A stretch of 14,452 bases of DNA from Nitrospirota bacterium (GCA_027335985.1 DAHWGX010000055.1:1-14452), one strand, 5' to 3'. Positions 1-7,851 are shown, numbered from the stretch's first letter. Notes: a model not told the origin generated them from the sequence alone. Translations and numbers: made by a program.

Positions 1-315
1 ATTATCAAACGTATCCATCCAGGCGAAATTGGCCGAGAGCGAGGTCGACTTGGGCACGTTCCCCTGGAAGGGATCCCCGGAGACGTTGGCGCTCTGGCCC
101 ATCGCGGCCTGCTGCATCGCCATCATCTGGCCCATGGTGGAGTTGCTGGCCGGGTTCGAGGCAGAGGGCAGGGACCCTGCAGAAGTTGGAGCGGGCGGCG
201 GTATGGTCTCGCCGGCGAAGGCGGGCGCGGAGATGAGAAGCGCGGAGAGAAGCGATGCGGAGAGAAGCGACCGGGACAGACCCCGGGCGACGGACACAGA
301 TCCCTGCTTTGCCAT
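1..315 (-). CDS. secreted protein, N-terminal part (open at left edge)
   Basis: Reading leftwards from the ATG at 315, the frame is open to the window edge, giving about 105 residues. It begins MAKQGSVSVARG, followed by a hydrophobic serine/leucine/alanine-rich stretch ending at an AFA-GE signal-peptidase-like site near residue 35, so this is a typical Sec signal peptide. The mature part starts with a proline/serine-rich linker (ETIPPPAPTSAG), then a Met/Gln-rich segment (MGQMMAMQQAAMGQ). The start is well supported: AAGGAGG lies 7 nt upstream (324-330). I do not recognise the family. A periplasmic or outer-membrane role is inferred from the signal peptide only. A sigma-54 promoter about 80 nt upstream suggests regulated expression. 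The overlapping frame at 5-334 is a shadow. Confidence 0.72.
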   Translation of the reverse strand, partial: MAKQGSVSVARGLSRSLLSASLLSALLISAPAFAGETIPPPAPTSAGSLPSASNPASNSTMGQMMAMQQAAMGQSANVSGDPFQGNVPKSTSLSANFAWMDTFDN

Positions 316-342
316 AACGGTACCTCCTTGACATTAAGTAAC

Positions 343-358
343 GGGAGACCCTTCTCCC
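343..358. other. small hairpin in 5' leader of the secreted gene
   Basis: GGGAGA and TCTCCC form a 6-bp stem around a 4-nt loop. It lies between the predicted sigma-54 transcription start (about 395) and the Shine-Dalgarno sequence (324-330). It may affect mRNA stability or translation. There is no T-tract, so it is not a terminator. Confidence 0.35.
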
Positions 359-405
359 CAGATTGACCCCGCCCTTCCAGCCAGGCGGGACTGATGCTAC
401 CTAAA

Positions 406-421
406 TGCAAGAGGCGTGCCC
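406..421 (-). promoter_or_regulatory. sigma-54 (RpoN) promoter of the secreted gene
   Basis: On the minus strand the sequence reads GGGCACGCCTCTTGCA. The RpoN consensus is TGGCACG-N4-TTGCW, so every fixed position matches except the first T. The invariant GG (-24) and GC (-12) have the right spacing. Transcription would start near 395, leaving an approximately 80-nt leader before the ATG at 315. An enhancer-binding protein would be needed; I did not identify its sites. Confidence 0.6.
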
Positions 422-586
422 AATAGCAGACTTTTTCGACATTCGCCTCAAGAGACGATGACAGAACGTGAAATCCTGGCCCCTCCAAAATCCCCCGCCC
501 CGGCTTTCGACGGATGCAACATTCCTGAAACACCTTTTCGTTGCGATTTGTTTCGACCGGCCGCACAAGGGAGCAACGGCGCACCG

Positions 587-1018
587 TCAGACCAGGCGAA
601 GAACGGGACGAACCGGAGAAGGAACGGGAGGACGGGGCCTGCTTCGCGGGAGCGCGTCCCCCGTCCGGCGATAGACCGCCCGCAGAACTCCCGAAAGACG
701 CACCGCCCGGGGAACCGCCCCTGGAGGAAGCGACTCCGGCTCCGGAGCGGGCGCGAAGGAGGGCTCCTCCCGGACCCGGACCCGCGAACAGGTCCATCCC
801 CGGAAGTTCCCGGTCCAGGAGCCGCGCGGCGGCAAAGAATTTCTGCGCCTCCGCCCTCTCCCCCCGGGAAAGGGCGCCGACCGCGCGGACGCAAAGATCC
901 AGCACCCGAATTTCCGCCTTGCGCACGAGGGAGAAGCGCTCCCGCACCGGCGGCAGACGGATCCCTCCCCCAGAGCGGCCCGGCAACCCGGACAGCGGTC
1001 GAGAATCCCGGAAGGCAC
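587..1018 (-). pseudogene. zinc-ribbon protein, two apparent frameshifts
   Basis: The GTG start (1016-1018) touches the TAG of the upstream Hsp70-like fragment (TAGGTG), so the two were translationally coupled. Residues 1-27 carry a zinc ribbon, CPGC-x9-CRRC. The best-looking coding frame then jumps by -1 near 942 into a charged, helical segment (ERFSLVRKAEIRVLDLCV and on through FAAARLLDRELPGM). It jumps back near 785 into the first frame (REEPSFAPAPEPE), which ends at the TGA at 587-589. High GC3 follows these switches. Adding one G to the GGG at about 943 gives a smooth CRRCGERFSL reading. Either this is a decayed gene or the sequence has indel errors. A zinc ribbon plus helical repeat beside an Hsp70 gene suggests a chaperone-associated accessory protein, but that is inference. 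Confidence 0.5.
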
Positions 1019-1279
1019 CTACACCTCGAAGTAGAAGAGCAGATCCTCGAGATCCAGGATCGCCTTCTCCAGCTCCTCCTTCGGACCGTCCGCCGCGTCG
1101 AGCATCCGGGAGACCCGGTCGACCAGATCCTCGCGGTCCTCCCCGGCGAGGGTCTCGAGAAGCCGGTCGGAACGCTCCCGGAGGAGGCGGACCCGTTCCT
1201 CGAACTCCGATCCGGCCTCCTCTGTTCCTCCCTCCCCGAAGAGGAGAGCCACCCGCTCGCGGGACTGGCCGATTTCCTC
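1019..1279 (-). pseudogene. Hsp70-family protein, 3' remnant
   Basis: The frame encodes EEIGQSRERVALLFGEGG and then a highly charged helical tail ending LEKAILDLEDLLFYFEV. This resembles the C-terminal helical lid end of divergent Hsp70/DnaK-like proteins, a family resemblance recalled rather than computed. The frame extends upstream of the possible GTG at 1252 to about 1280, where it meets vapB sequence, and no ATG is available. The ATPase and peptide-binding domains are absent. The likeliest reading is that only about the last 85 residues survive. A small stand-alone protein from GTG 1252 (77 aa) is possible but lacks a convincing ribosome binding site. Confidence 0.5.
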
Positions 1280-1280
1280 C

Positions 1281-1457
1281 GATGACGAATTGCTTGAAAA
1301 AGCCCGTCAACTGAGCGGAATCGAAGAGCGGTCGGCGATCGTTCGCGAAGGGCTTACGGCCCTGATTCAACGGGAAAGTGCCCGACGTCTGGCCAGCCTT
1401 GGGGGAACCCAGCCGGGTCTCTCCCCCGTTCCCCGGCGGAGCACCAGGCCTTCATGA
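1281..1457 (+). pseudogene. vapB: VapB-type antitoxin, 5'-truncated
   Basis: The frame reads DDELLEKARQLSGIEERS, then AIVREGLTALIQRESARRLA and SLGGTQPG. This is the body of a VapB-family antitoxin of the DUF2191 type, whose members normally begin with a short ribbon such as MRTTLTL before DDELL. Those first residues are missing: upstream of 1281 the sequence belongs to the Hsp70-like remnant on the other strand, and there is no in-frame start or ribosome binding site. The frame ends at TGA 1455-1457, overlapping the vapC ATG as ATGA, the usual coupling in vapBC. The DNA-binding ribbon and native promoter are lost, so no functional antitoxin is expected. Confidence 0.75.
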
Positions 1458-1828
1458 TTCTGGTCGATACCTCAGTCTGGATCGACCATCTGAGAGAGTA
1501 ACGATCCCTCCTCGCCGGTCTTTTGATCGGAGAAAACGTTGTGTTGCACCCCTTTGTCCTCGGAGAACTTGCCCTGGGGACCCTAAAAAACAGAAGGAAT
1601 CTTCTATCCCTTCTGGAACAACTTCCCCAAGCCTCGGTGGCGACCGAAAGCGAAGTTCTTTTTTTCATACAATAATGGGACCTTTATGGAAAAGACATCG
1701 GATATATCGATGCTCACATTCTGGCTTCAGTCTCTCTCATGGAAGGCGGACGTCTCTGGACGGGCGACCGGCGACTTCGGGAGATCGCGAAAAATCTCCG
1801 TTTGGTCTATAACGAACAGGAATTCTGA
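1454..1828 (+). pseudogene. vapC: VapC PIN-domain toxin with two in-frame stops
   Basis: The frame starts MILVDTSVWIDHLRE and then meets TAA (1499-1501). It continues in the same frame through LLIGENVVLHPFVLGELALG and LLSLLEQLPQAS to a second TAA (1673-1675), then DLYGKDIGYIDAHILASVSL and GGRLWTGDRRLREIAKNLRL, ending at TGA 1826-1828. At 124 codons it has normal VapC length. The PIN-domain acidic residues are still visible: D5 and the ELA glutamate, plus YIDAH and TGDRRL. PIN toxins are Mg-dependent RNases. Two nonsense codons with the frame otherwise kept mean inactivation by point mutation, consistent with relief of selection after the antitoxin lost its 5' end. Confidence 0.85.
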
Positions 1829-1846
1829 CCCGACCACATCATCCAG

Positions 1847-2088
1847 CTACTGGGAAGGCCCTCCAAAATCCTTCCCACCGGAAGAACAAAGCGAAAAGAG
1901 CGCGTTCCAGACCCGGGCCCCCTCTTTCGTCCCGACCCGCACAATCTCGAGAGGCCCCTCGAACGGTCCCCTCCTCGTCTGCCACAGAGGGTCCGCCTTC
2001 CTCCGGATCCATCCACCCGGGAACAGCTCTCCACGACGGGGGGAAGAACGACTTCCCCCGTCCGGGCCGAACGGCCGATGATTCTCAT
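1847..2088 (-). pseudogene. unrecognised coding remnant, frameshifted (weak)
   Basis: Minus-strand frames here show good GC3. One gives RTGEVVLPPVVE from an ATG at 2088; near 2030 the plausible frame changes to ELFPGGWIRRKADPLWQTRR and LEIVRVGTKEGARVWNALFS, ending at TAG 1847-1849. There is no ribosome binding site and I recognise no family. On the opposite strand, 2083-2277 also offers a plausible open frame ending KNAILLLLEASDKAEADPE. I cannot tell which is real. Treat 1829-2273 as degraded sequence without an assigned gene. Confidence 0.2.
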
Positions 2089-2273
2089 GCGGAAAAGGTA
2101 CACCAAAACTTTGGCGGTGTTCATACTCGAACTTATGTGGGCAAAGTCTGCCTTTCCCCGATCCGAGACCGGATGAAAAATGCCATCCTCCTCCTTCTCG
2201 AAGCCTCGGACAAGGCGGAGGCCGACCCGGAGACGCCCTCTGCCCTTTCCCTCCGGAACCGGATCAGCGATCC

Positions 2274-2302
2274 TTGAAATCTTCATGCGAAATCCTTACT
2301 AT
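2274..2302 (+). promoter_or_regulatory. sigma-70-type promoter of the SNF2 gene
   Basis: The -35 box TTGAAA (2274-2279) and the -10 box TACTAT (2297-2302) are separated by exactly 17 nt, within an AT-rich patch between GC-rich blocks. Transcription would begin near 2309, only about 14 nt before the TTG start at 2323. Confidence 0.5.
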
Positions 2303-2313
2303 TTGTCATAGTA
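2297..2313. promoter_or_regulatory. inverted repeat over the -10 box (possible operator)
   Basis: TACTAT-TTGTC-ATAGTA is a perfect 6-bp inverted repeat with a 5-nt spacer. It covers the -10 element and the predicted start site, a position where a bound repressor would block transcription of the helicase gene. No cognate regulator is identified. Confidence 0.35.
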
Positions 2314-2322
2314 TGCAATGTC

Positions 2323-5300
2323 TTGCCGTTGAAGGGCAACCGCCCGGACGGTCCCGCGATTCCCCTTCCGGATGTGGAAGCCCTCTTCGCTTCCGGAGTC
2401 GGCATTGCGTCGAAATCCCCACCCATGAGGTCCTCCGTGCCCGCCCTCCCCAAAGACGAAGAAATCCGCTATTACGAAGGTCTCTCTCCCCTGGCCCGAC
2501 TTCTCCTGGGGCTTGTCATCGCCTTGAACACAAAAGACGACAAGCGCCTGCTGGGGCTTCTGAACACCGGCGACCTCTTCCCCCGGGACAGGGACGGGAA
2601 GGACTGGACCCTCCCGGAGGTCTCCCGTTTAAAGTCCAGTCTGGACCTTTCCCGCTGGGAGACCGGCTCCGCCAACCGCTGGAACGCCACGCTGACCTCC
2701 CTTGCCCTTCGGGAGCTCTTCGATGGCCCCGAGGGGCCGGCCCGCGCCCGGGAGATCCTGGGGCGGCTCGTCCCCTCGCATACCCCGTCGGACCCCGTCT
2801 ACACCAACTTCTTCGATCCGGTCTATCTCCGGCGACTTCTCGTCGCCTTTTACTCCAGGGACACACAGGAGATCGAGACGCTCGAAAAGCTTGCCAGGAA
2901 GGCCTACGACGGCCACTATCTCCGCTCTCACTTTCAGGACCATCTCTTCTGGGCCATCCTCCCTGCCGGCTGGGCCGCGACCCTTCCCGCCCCCCTTCTG
3001 GCGGACGCCCTGTCGATCAAGATCTCGATCCTTTTGGGCTCCGGGGTTCTCTCACCAGACCTTCCGGGACTTCTCACCCCGGGCCGACGAGCCCTCGAAA
3101 AGCCTCTCGATCACCCCGATCTGACCGACCACCTCCTGCGCTTTGATCTCGTCGGGGGCCATCTCTCCGGTGTGGGGCGGTTCGTCGCAACCCATCCCAA
3201 AAGCCCCCTCTATCTCCTGCTGGGGATCCAGGGATGGGAGGCCTTCCTGCGTGAAGAGTTCGGGGAGGCGGCGGGACTTTTCAGGAAGATGCTGACCGAA
3301 TTCCGCAAGACGGTCACCAAACGGAAGATGCCCCCGGAAGAGCCCTTCGGCCTCTTCTACGCCCTCGCCCTCTTCCTGATGGACCGCTCCGACAAGCGGC
3401 GGGAGGATCTCCCCCGCCTGCTGGCCCTGGCCACCCCGTCCAATACCTGGAACTTTGCCGGCTATATGGCACTGTCGGCTCTGGAGTCCTCCCGCCAGGG
3501 GCTCGACGGCCACGCCCGGGACTCCCTCTCCCGGATCGCCCCGGGCGCCGGACGCTTCTCCCCTCTCGCCGGGGCCCTCTTCGCCCTTTCGCGATGGCTT
3601 CTCGACCCGGACAAGGCCGCTCCGGACCGGGGGGAAATCCTTGGCCGCTTCCGGGCGTTCCGGGAGATACTGCCGCTCGTGGCCGGACTCTACGCGGATC
3701 TTCTTCTCCGGATGGACGCCCCCCCGGAGGAGGCCCGGGAGTATCTGAACCAGGAGACGGTGGCATTTCTCCTTCGCCCTTTCCGCCACCTCCTGCTCCA
3801 GGAGGCCCCCTGGGAGCGCTCCCTCGCGGGGCTCGAAGGGATCCTGGCCCAGCACGATCCTGAGGGAGACGCCTCCCGGGAAAAGCGGATCGCCTGGCTC
3901 TTCGACCCACGGACCCTCGAAACCGACGCAGTGGAGCAGACCCGGAAGAACGGCGTCTGGCGGGGGACGAAGAAGATCGCCTTCAAGCGGCTCCAGGCAG
4001 GCGATCCCTCCCTTCCCCTCTCCGAGGCCGACCGGAAAATCGCCGATTCCTTCACCGTCGAGGTCTATTACGGAAATCGCGCCATCGCCCATCCCCACAT
4101 CCACCGAACCCCTCTCGCCCTGGCGGGCCACCCCGCCGTATTCCACCGGGACCATCCGGAGCAGCGTCTCGACCTCGTGGCCGCCCTGCCCGAACTGATC
4201 CTCTCCGAAACCTCCCAGGGCTACCGGATCGAACTCTCCCATCGGGCCGACCACCCACAGGCCCTTTTGGAATCCGACTCCCCTTCCCGCTACCGGGTGG
4301 TCGATCTCTCGAAGCCCGTCGTCGACCTGTGCGTCCGGATCCCTCCCAAGGGTCTCTCCGTCCCCCGGGAGGCGAGGGACCGGATCCTGGAGCTTCTCCG
4401 TCGCCAGGCCCCCTTCCTCTCTCTCCGGGCCGAAATCGGCGAGGCCGACATCCCTGCCCTGGAGGGACAGACCGTCCCGGTTCTTCAGCTCGCACCCTTC
4501 CAGGACGGGCTCGCCCTGACCGCAGGTGTCCGCCCCTTCGGCCCCGGCGGCCCTTTTTATCCGACGGGCCGGGGCGGTCGCCTCGTCACCGCCCCGATCG
4601 ACGGGAAGACCCTCCATGCCCGCCGGGATCTCGACGCCGAAAAAAACCGTCTGGAAGAGCTTGTCGCCCGCCTGCCCGTTCTCGCGGGGATCGAGCCGGA
4701 GCACAACACCTGGCTTCTGGACGAGGCCGAGGACGCCCTCGACCTTTTGACGGAGCTTCGCGAGACCCCCCTTCCGAAAGAGGTCGAATGGCCCCAGGGG
4801 GAGAGCTTCCGCGTCACGCCCCCCGTCGGAACGAAAAAGCTCCGGATCACGGTGCGGGAAGCCCGGGACTGGTTCGAACTCGAGGGCAAGGTGGCGGTCG
4901 ACGAGGATCTGGTTCTGGACCTCCGGGAGATCCTCTCCCTTCTCCCCCGGGCAAAGGGGCGCTACCTCCCCCTTTCCGACGGACGCTTTCTCGCGCTGGC
5001 GGATGAACTCCGCCAGCGCCTCGAACGCCTGCAGTCCGTCTCCGAAGAATCCGGGTCGGGGTCCCGGGTCTCCCTTCCGGGGACACTTGCCATCGAAGAT
5101 CTTCTTTCGGAGGCGGGGGAGGTCAAGGGGGACAGGAGCTGGCGGGAGTTCCGCAAACAGCTCCGGGAAGCGTCCGACCATCGGCCGGAAATTCCCGCGA
5201 CGCTCGCGGCGGAACTCCGGGACTATCAGGCGGAGGGATTTTCCTGGATGAGCCGGCTGGCCCGGTGGGGCGCCGGCGCCTGTCTGGCCGACGACATGGG

Positions 5301-6579
5301 GCTGGGAAAGACCGTCCAGGCGATCGCCGTGATGCTGGAACAGGCCGCCGGGGGACCCATCCTGGTCGTGGCCCCCACCTCCGTCTGCCACAACTGGGCC
5401 TCCGAGCTCGCGCGTTTCGCCCCGACGCTCAGGGTCCACCAGCTGCGGGACGCCGCGGACCGGGAGGCCCAGGCCGGGGCGCTGGGTCCCCGCGACGTGC
5501 TCATCGCGAGCTACGGACTTCTGGCCCAGGAAGAGGCGCTTCTCTCGGGAATCTCCTGGCGGATGGCCGTCTTCGACGAGGCCCAGGCCTTCAAGAACGC
5601 CGAGACCAAACGGGCCCAGGCGGCCCGGAAGATCGGTGCCCAGTTCCGGCTAGCCCTGACGGGAACCCCGGTCGAAAACGACCTCGACGAGCTCTGGAGC
5701 CTCATGAGCGTCGTCAACCCGAGGCTTCTGGGCTCCCGCGAGCGCTTTGCCAACCGCTTCGCAGGCCCCATCGAGCGGAGCCGGGACACCCGGGTCCTGG
5801 CCTCGCTTCGCGCCCTCATCCGGCCCTTCATGCTCAGAAGGACAAAAAGCGCCGTTCTCTCCGAGCTTCCTCCCCGCACAGAGATCACCCTCGAGGTGGA
5901 GCTCTCCGCCGGGGAGCGGGCCTTCTACGAAGCCCTCCGGAGAAACGCCCTCGACAGGATCGCCGATCTGGCCGACCGGAAGGACTCCCGGATCCACATC
6001 CTGGCCGAGATCACCCGCCTCAGGAGAGCCCTTTGTCACCCGGGCCTCGTCGATCCCGAGACGCCCCTTCCCGGCTCCAAGCTCGAAACGTTCATGGGGC
6101 TGGTCGAAGAACTGCGGGACAACCGCCATCGGGCCCTGGTCTTCAGCCAGTTTACCGGCCACCTGGAACGGGTGGCGAAGGCCCTGGACGACCGACAGGT
6201 CCCCTACCAGTATCTCGACGGGAGCACTCCGGCAAAGGAGAGGGAAAAGCGGGTGGAGGCCTTTCAGGGGGGAACGGGGGATCTCTTCCTGATCAGCCTC
6301 CGGGCGGGCGGGACGGGGCTCAACCTGACGGCCGCCGACTATGTGATCCACCTCGATCCCTGGTGGAATCCGGCGGTGGAGGACCAGGCCTCCGACCGCG
6401 CCCACCGGATCGGCCAGCAGAGGCCGGTCACCGTCTACCGGCTGATCACCGCCGACAGCATCGAGGAGAAGATCCTCGCGCTCCACGCAAAGAAGCGGGA
6501 TCTGGCCAACGATCTTCTCGAGGGCGCGGAAATGTCGGGGAAGCTGACCAACGAGGAATTGATCGCACTCATCGGATGA
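2323..6579 (+). CDS. SNF2/SWI2-family DNA-dependent ATPase, large
   Basis: This 1418-residue protein has a complete SNF2 helicase core in its last third. DYQ sits at about residue 967, motif I DDMGLGKT at 991-998, motif II DEAQ at 1085-1088, motif III LTGTP at 1112-1116, then LVFSQF, SLRAGGTGLNL and motif VI RAHRIGQQ at 1359-1366. Such enzymes translocate on duplex DNA and remodel protein-DNA complexes (RapA/HepA-like and related families). The first 960 residues are a long, mostly helical region of unknown function, with no signal peptide or membrane segment. The frame has no ATG near its beginning; TTG 2323 is the longest choice and fits the promoter, and ATG 2425 is the alternative. Neither has a good Shine-Dalgarno sequence. 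The gene is intact, in contrast to its decayed neighbours, and stands alone with no operon partner. Confidence 0.9.
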   Translation: MPLKGNRPDGPAIPLPDVEALFASGVGIASKSPPMRSSVPALPKDEEIRYYEGLSPLARLLLGLVIALNTKDDKRLLGLLNTGDLFPRDRDGKDWTLPEVSRLKSSLDLSRWETGSANRWNATLTSLALRELFDGPEGPARAREILGRLVPSHTPSDPVYTNFFDPVYLRRLLVAFYSRDTQEIETLEKLARKAYDGHYLRSHFQDHLFWAILPAGWAATLPAPLLADALSIKISILLGSGVLSPDLPGLLTPGRRALEKPLDHPDLTDHLLRFDLVGGHLSGVGRFVATHPKSPLYLLLGIQGWEAFLREEFGEAAGLFRKMLTEFRKTVTKRKMPPEEPFGLFYALALFLMDRSDKRREDLPRLLALATPSNTWNFAGYMALSALESSRQGLDGHARDSLSRIAPGAGRFSPLAGALFALSRWLLDPDKAAPDRGEILGRFRAFREILPLVAGLYADLLLRMDAPPEEAREYLNQETVAFLLRPFRHLLLQEAPWERSLAGLEGILAQHDPEGDASREKRIAWLFDPRTLETDAVEQTRKNGVWRGTKKIAFKRLQAGDPSLPLSEADRKIADSFTVEVYYGNRAIAHPHIHRTPLALAGHPAVFHRDHPEQRLDLVAALPELILSETSQGYRIELSHRADHPQALLESDSPSRYRVVDLSKPVVDLCVRIPPKGLSVPREARDRILELLRRQAPFLSLRAEIGEADIPALEGQTVPVLQLAPFQDGLALTAGVRPFGPGGPFYPTGRGGRLVTAPIDGKTLHARRDLDAEKNRLEELVARLPVLAGIEPEHNTWLLDEAEDALDLLTELRETPLPKEVEWPQGESFRVTPPVGTKKLRITVREARDWFELEGKVAVDEDLVLDLREILSLLPRAKGRYLPLSDGRFLALADELRQRLERLQSVSEESGSGSRVSLPGTLAIEDLLSEAGEVKGDRSWREFRKQLREASDHRPEIPATLAAELRDYQAEGFSWMSRLARWGAGACLADDMGLGKTVQAIAVMLEQAAGGPILVVAPTSVCHNWASELARFAPTLRVHQLRDAADREAQAGALGPRDVLIASYGLLAQEEALLSGISWRMAVFDEAQAFKNAETKRAQAARKIGAQFRLALTGTPVENDLDELWSLMSVVNPRLLGSRERFANRFAGPIERSRDTRVLASLRALIRPFMLRRTKSAVLSELPPRTEITLEVELSAGERAFYEALRRNALDRIADLADRKDSRIHILAEITRLRRALCHPGLVDPETPLPGSKLETFMGLVEELRDNRHRALVFSQFTGHLERVAKALDDRQVPYQYLDGSTPAKEREKRVEAFQGGTGDLFLISLRAGGTGLNLTAADYVIHLDPWWNPAVEDQASDRAHRIGQQRPVTVYRLITADSIEEKILALHAKKRDLANDLLEGAEMSGKLTNEELIALIG

Positions 6580-6658
6580 TCGGTCCCTACCGGGGAAATC
6601 CGGGCGGGCGGGAGAACAGGGCACGTTCCCAAGTGATCTGCACCCTGTGCCACCTTGA

Positions 6659-7030
6659 AAAAAACCCGAAGACAGGGCCACAAACAAGGAGGCCTTCATC
6701 GCACACCTGGAGGTCCTGAAACGGAAGGCCGCGAACAGTCTCGTCACACACTGGACCGGATTCGTTCTCTCCTTCAACCGTCTCGACATCCCGGAGGGCA
6801 ACAATGCGGCCGAGCGCGCCCTCCGCATCCGGGTCATGGGCCGCAAGAATGTCATCGGAGCAAGGGCTCTCCGGTCTGCCAACCTCGCCGCCTGTATCTG
6901 CTCCCTCTTCGAAACCCGGCGGAAGAACAGGATCGATATCCGCACCGTCCTCACCGACGACGTCACCGTCAGCGCGATACTGGGGGGAAAGGCCCCCGAC
7001 GACATCTCTCCCGGACTCCCCTGGCGGTAA
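6659..7030 (+). pseudogene. IS66-family transposase, C-terminal remnant
   Basis: The frame opened by the stop at 6656-6658 gives KEAFIAHLEVLKRKAANSLV, then LDIPEGNNAAERALRIRVMG, RKNVIG and ILGGKAPDDISPGLPWR before the TAA at 7028-7030. NNAAERALR with RKN following is the conserved end of the IS66 TnpC DDE domain (the glutamate lies in AAER), and the LPWR ending is typical. Only about 123 of the usual roughly 500 codons remain and there is no start codon. The breakpoint lies between the SNF2 stop and 6659. The product is non-functional. Confidence 0.85.
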
Positions 7031-7033
7031 TCG

Positions 7034-7705
7034 TCAAGCAATCTGTCGCACGTTTTTTGATTTTTTTCCATGTGATCTTTGCTCGTTTCCGATCGTCTCT
7101 TGTTGAGGGTTGAGGGTGACCTTTTCGATTGGAGTCCAGTCCCTGGTTTTTCCGGACCATCGCTCCGGATTCTTTTGTTGTGCTTCCCGATAAATCCTTT
7201 CTCGGCTATGCAGAAGTGTCCGGTCTTCTCCCCGATTCCTCTGGGACGGAGTCACGAATTTGATGGCGCTGTGGCGATGGAAGTCGTTGTACCCTCCAAC
7301 AAAGAAAGAGATCCATTTCCGGGATTCTTCCAGGGTGTCGAAGGGCCTTTCCACCGGATATTCCGGATGCTCCTTCAGAGTTTTGAAGAGGGACTCCGAA
7401 TAGGCATTGTCATTACTGACCGAAGGACGTCCGAAAGAGGGCCGAATGCCCAATCTCTGGAGCGTTCCGAGCATCCCGGTCAACGGACCTTCAGTTTGTC
7501 TGACAACCGGGTCAGAGCCTCGGACAGGCGGGAGGACGTTTTGGGGGAGGAATGGGAACCCTGAGATGTTGCTTTCCCGTCGATGGATCCCTCTCGATAC
7601 AGGGATGGCCCGAAGAGGAGTGATTCCCCCGTCCGCTCCCAGAAAACAGCGCGATCCGCACGCTGTACCTTTTTCCCTTGACTGGATCACAACAATCCAA
7701 ACCAC
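7034..7705 (-). pseudogene. IS3-family transposase (OrfB), 3' remnant
   Basis: The clear part (about 7034-7500) reads GTLQRLGIRPSFGRPSVSND, NAYSESLFKTLKEHPEYP, FFVGGYNDFHRHSAIKFVTP and NPERWSGKTRDWTP. This is the end of an IS3-family integrase (rve/DDE) domain, with the catalytic Glu in AYSESLF and the usual YNxxHRHSxIxFVTP motif. Near 7490-7500 the DNGSP-type motif is broken: LSD appears in one frame and GPLTGM in another. Further upstream only fragments such as HRRESN are readable, and no OrfA was found. It sits back to back with the IS66 remnant, with their stop codons facing each other 3 nt apart, so transposons have piled up just outside the tRNA scar. Confidence 0.8.
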
Positions 7706-7802
7706 CGGAATGCATTTTTTCGGAAAAAAGCGTACCGAATCCAGGCAAGAAATTCTATTTGGGAGGGGACTTCGCGGAGAAATTCCTGAGAGGACTTCAA
7801 AA

Positions 7803-7851
7803 TGGTAGGCACGGGCGGTTTCGAACCGCCGACCTCTACCGTGTCAAGGTA
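7803..7851 (-). tRNA. tRNA-Val(GAC), 3' half only: integration (att) scar
   Basis: On the minus strand the sequence shows anticodon stem TACC/GGTA around loop TTGACAC (anticodon GAC, 7843-7845), a variable segment, a perfect T-arm GGCGG-TTCGAAA-CCGCC, the acceptor 3' strand CGTGCCT, discriminator A and encoded CCA (7803-7805). Upstream of 7851 the tRNA match stops abruptly in AT-rich DNA; the D-arm and 5' acceptor strand are missing. A 3' tRNA piece from the anticodon onward is what a tyrosine recombinase leaves at the far end of an element inserted into a tRNA gene. The 3' side (left) is the chromosomal flank and the 5' side (right) is the element. Confidence 0.85.

Noticed and set aside
416..1285. 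289-codon plus-strand open frame
   Set aside because: Antisense shadow of the zinc-ribbon and Hsp70-like genes, with low-complexity Pro/Arg/Ser composition.
123..1370. 415-codon minus-strand open frame
   Set aside because: It crosses the secreted gene, its promoter and vapB in the wrong frame. Only its middle part (about 785-942) looks coding, and this is treated as the frameshifted part of the zinc-ribbon gene.
3052..5439. 795-codon open frame on minus, antisense to the SNF2 gene
   Set aside because: It is a shadow of a GC-rich gene. The translation is Gly/Pro/Glu-rich without motifs, while the plus frame has all the helicase motifs.
6580..6658. Terminator behind the SNF2 gene
   Set aside because: Only short 4-5 bp inverted repeats without a T-run; not supportable.
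5265..6719. 484-codon plus-strand open frame over the SNF2 motor domain
   Set aside because: Arg/Gly/Pro-rich shifted-frame translation of the helicase; no independent start signal.
7079..7564. 161-codon plus-strand open frame
   Set aside because: Antisense to the recognisable IS3-family transposase remnant.
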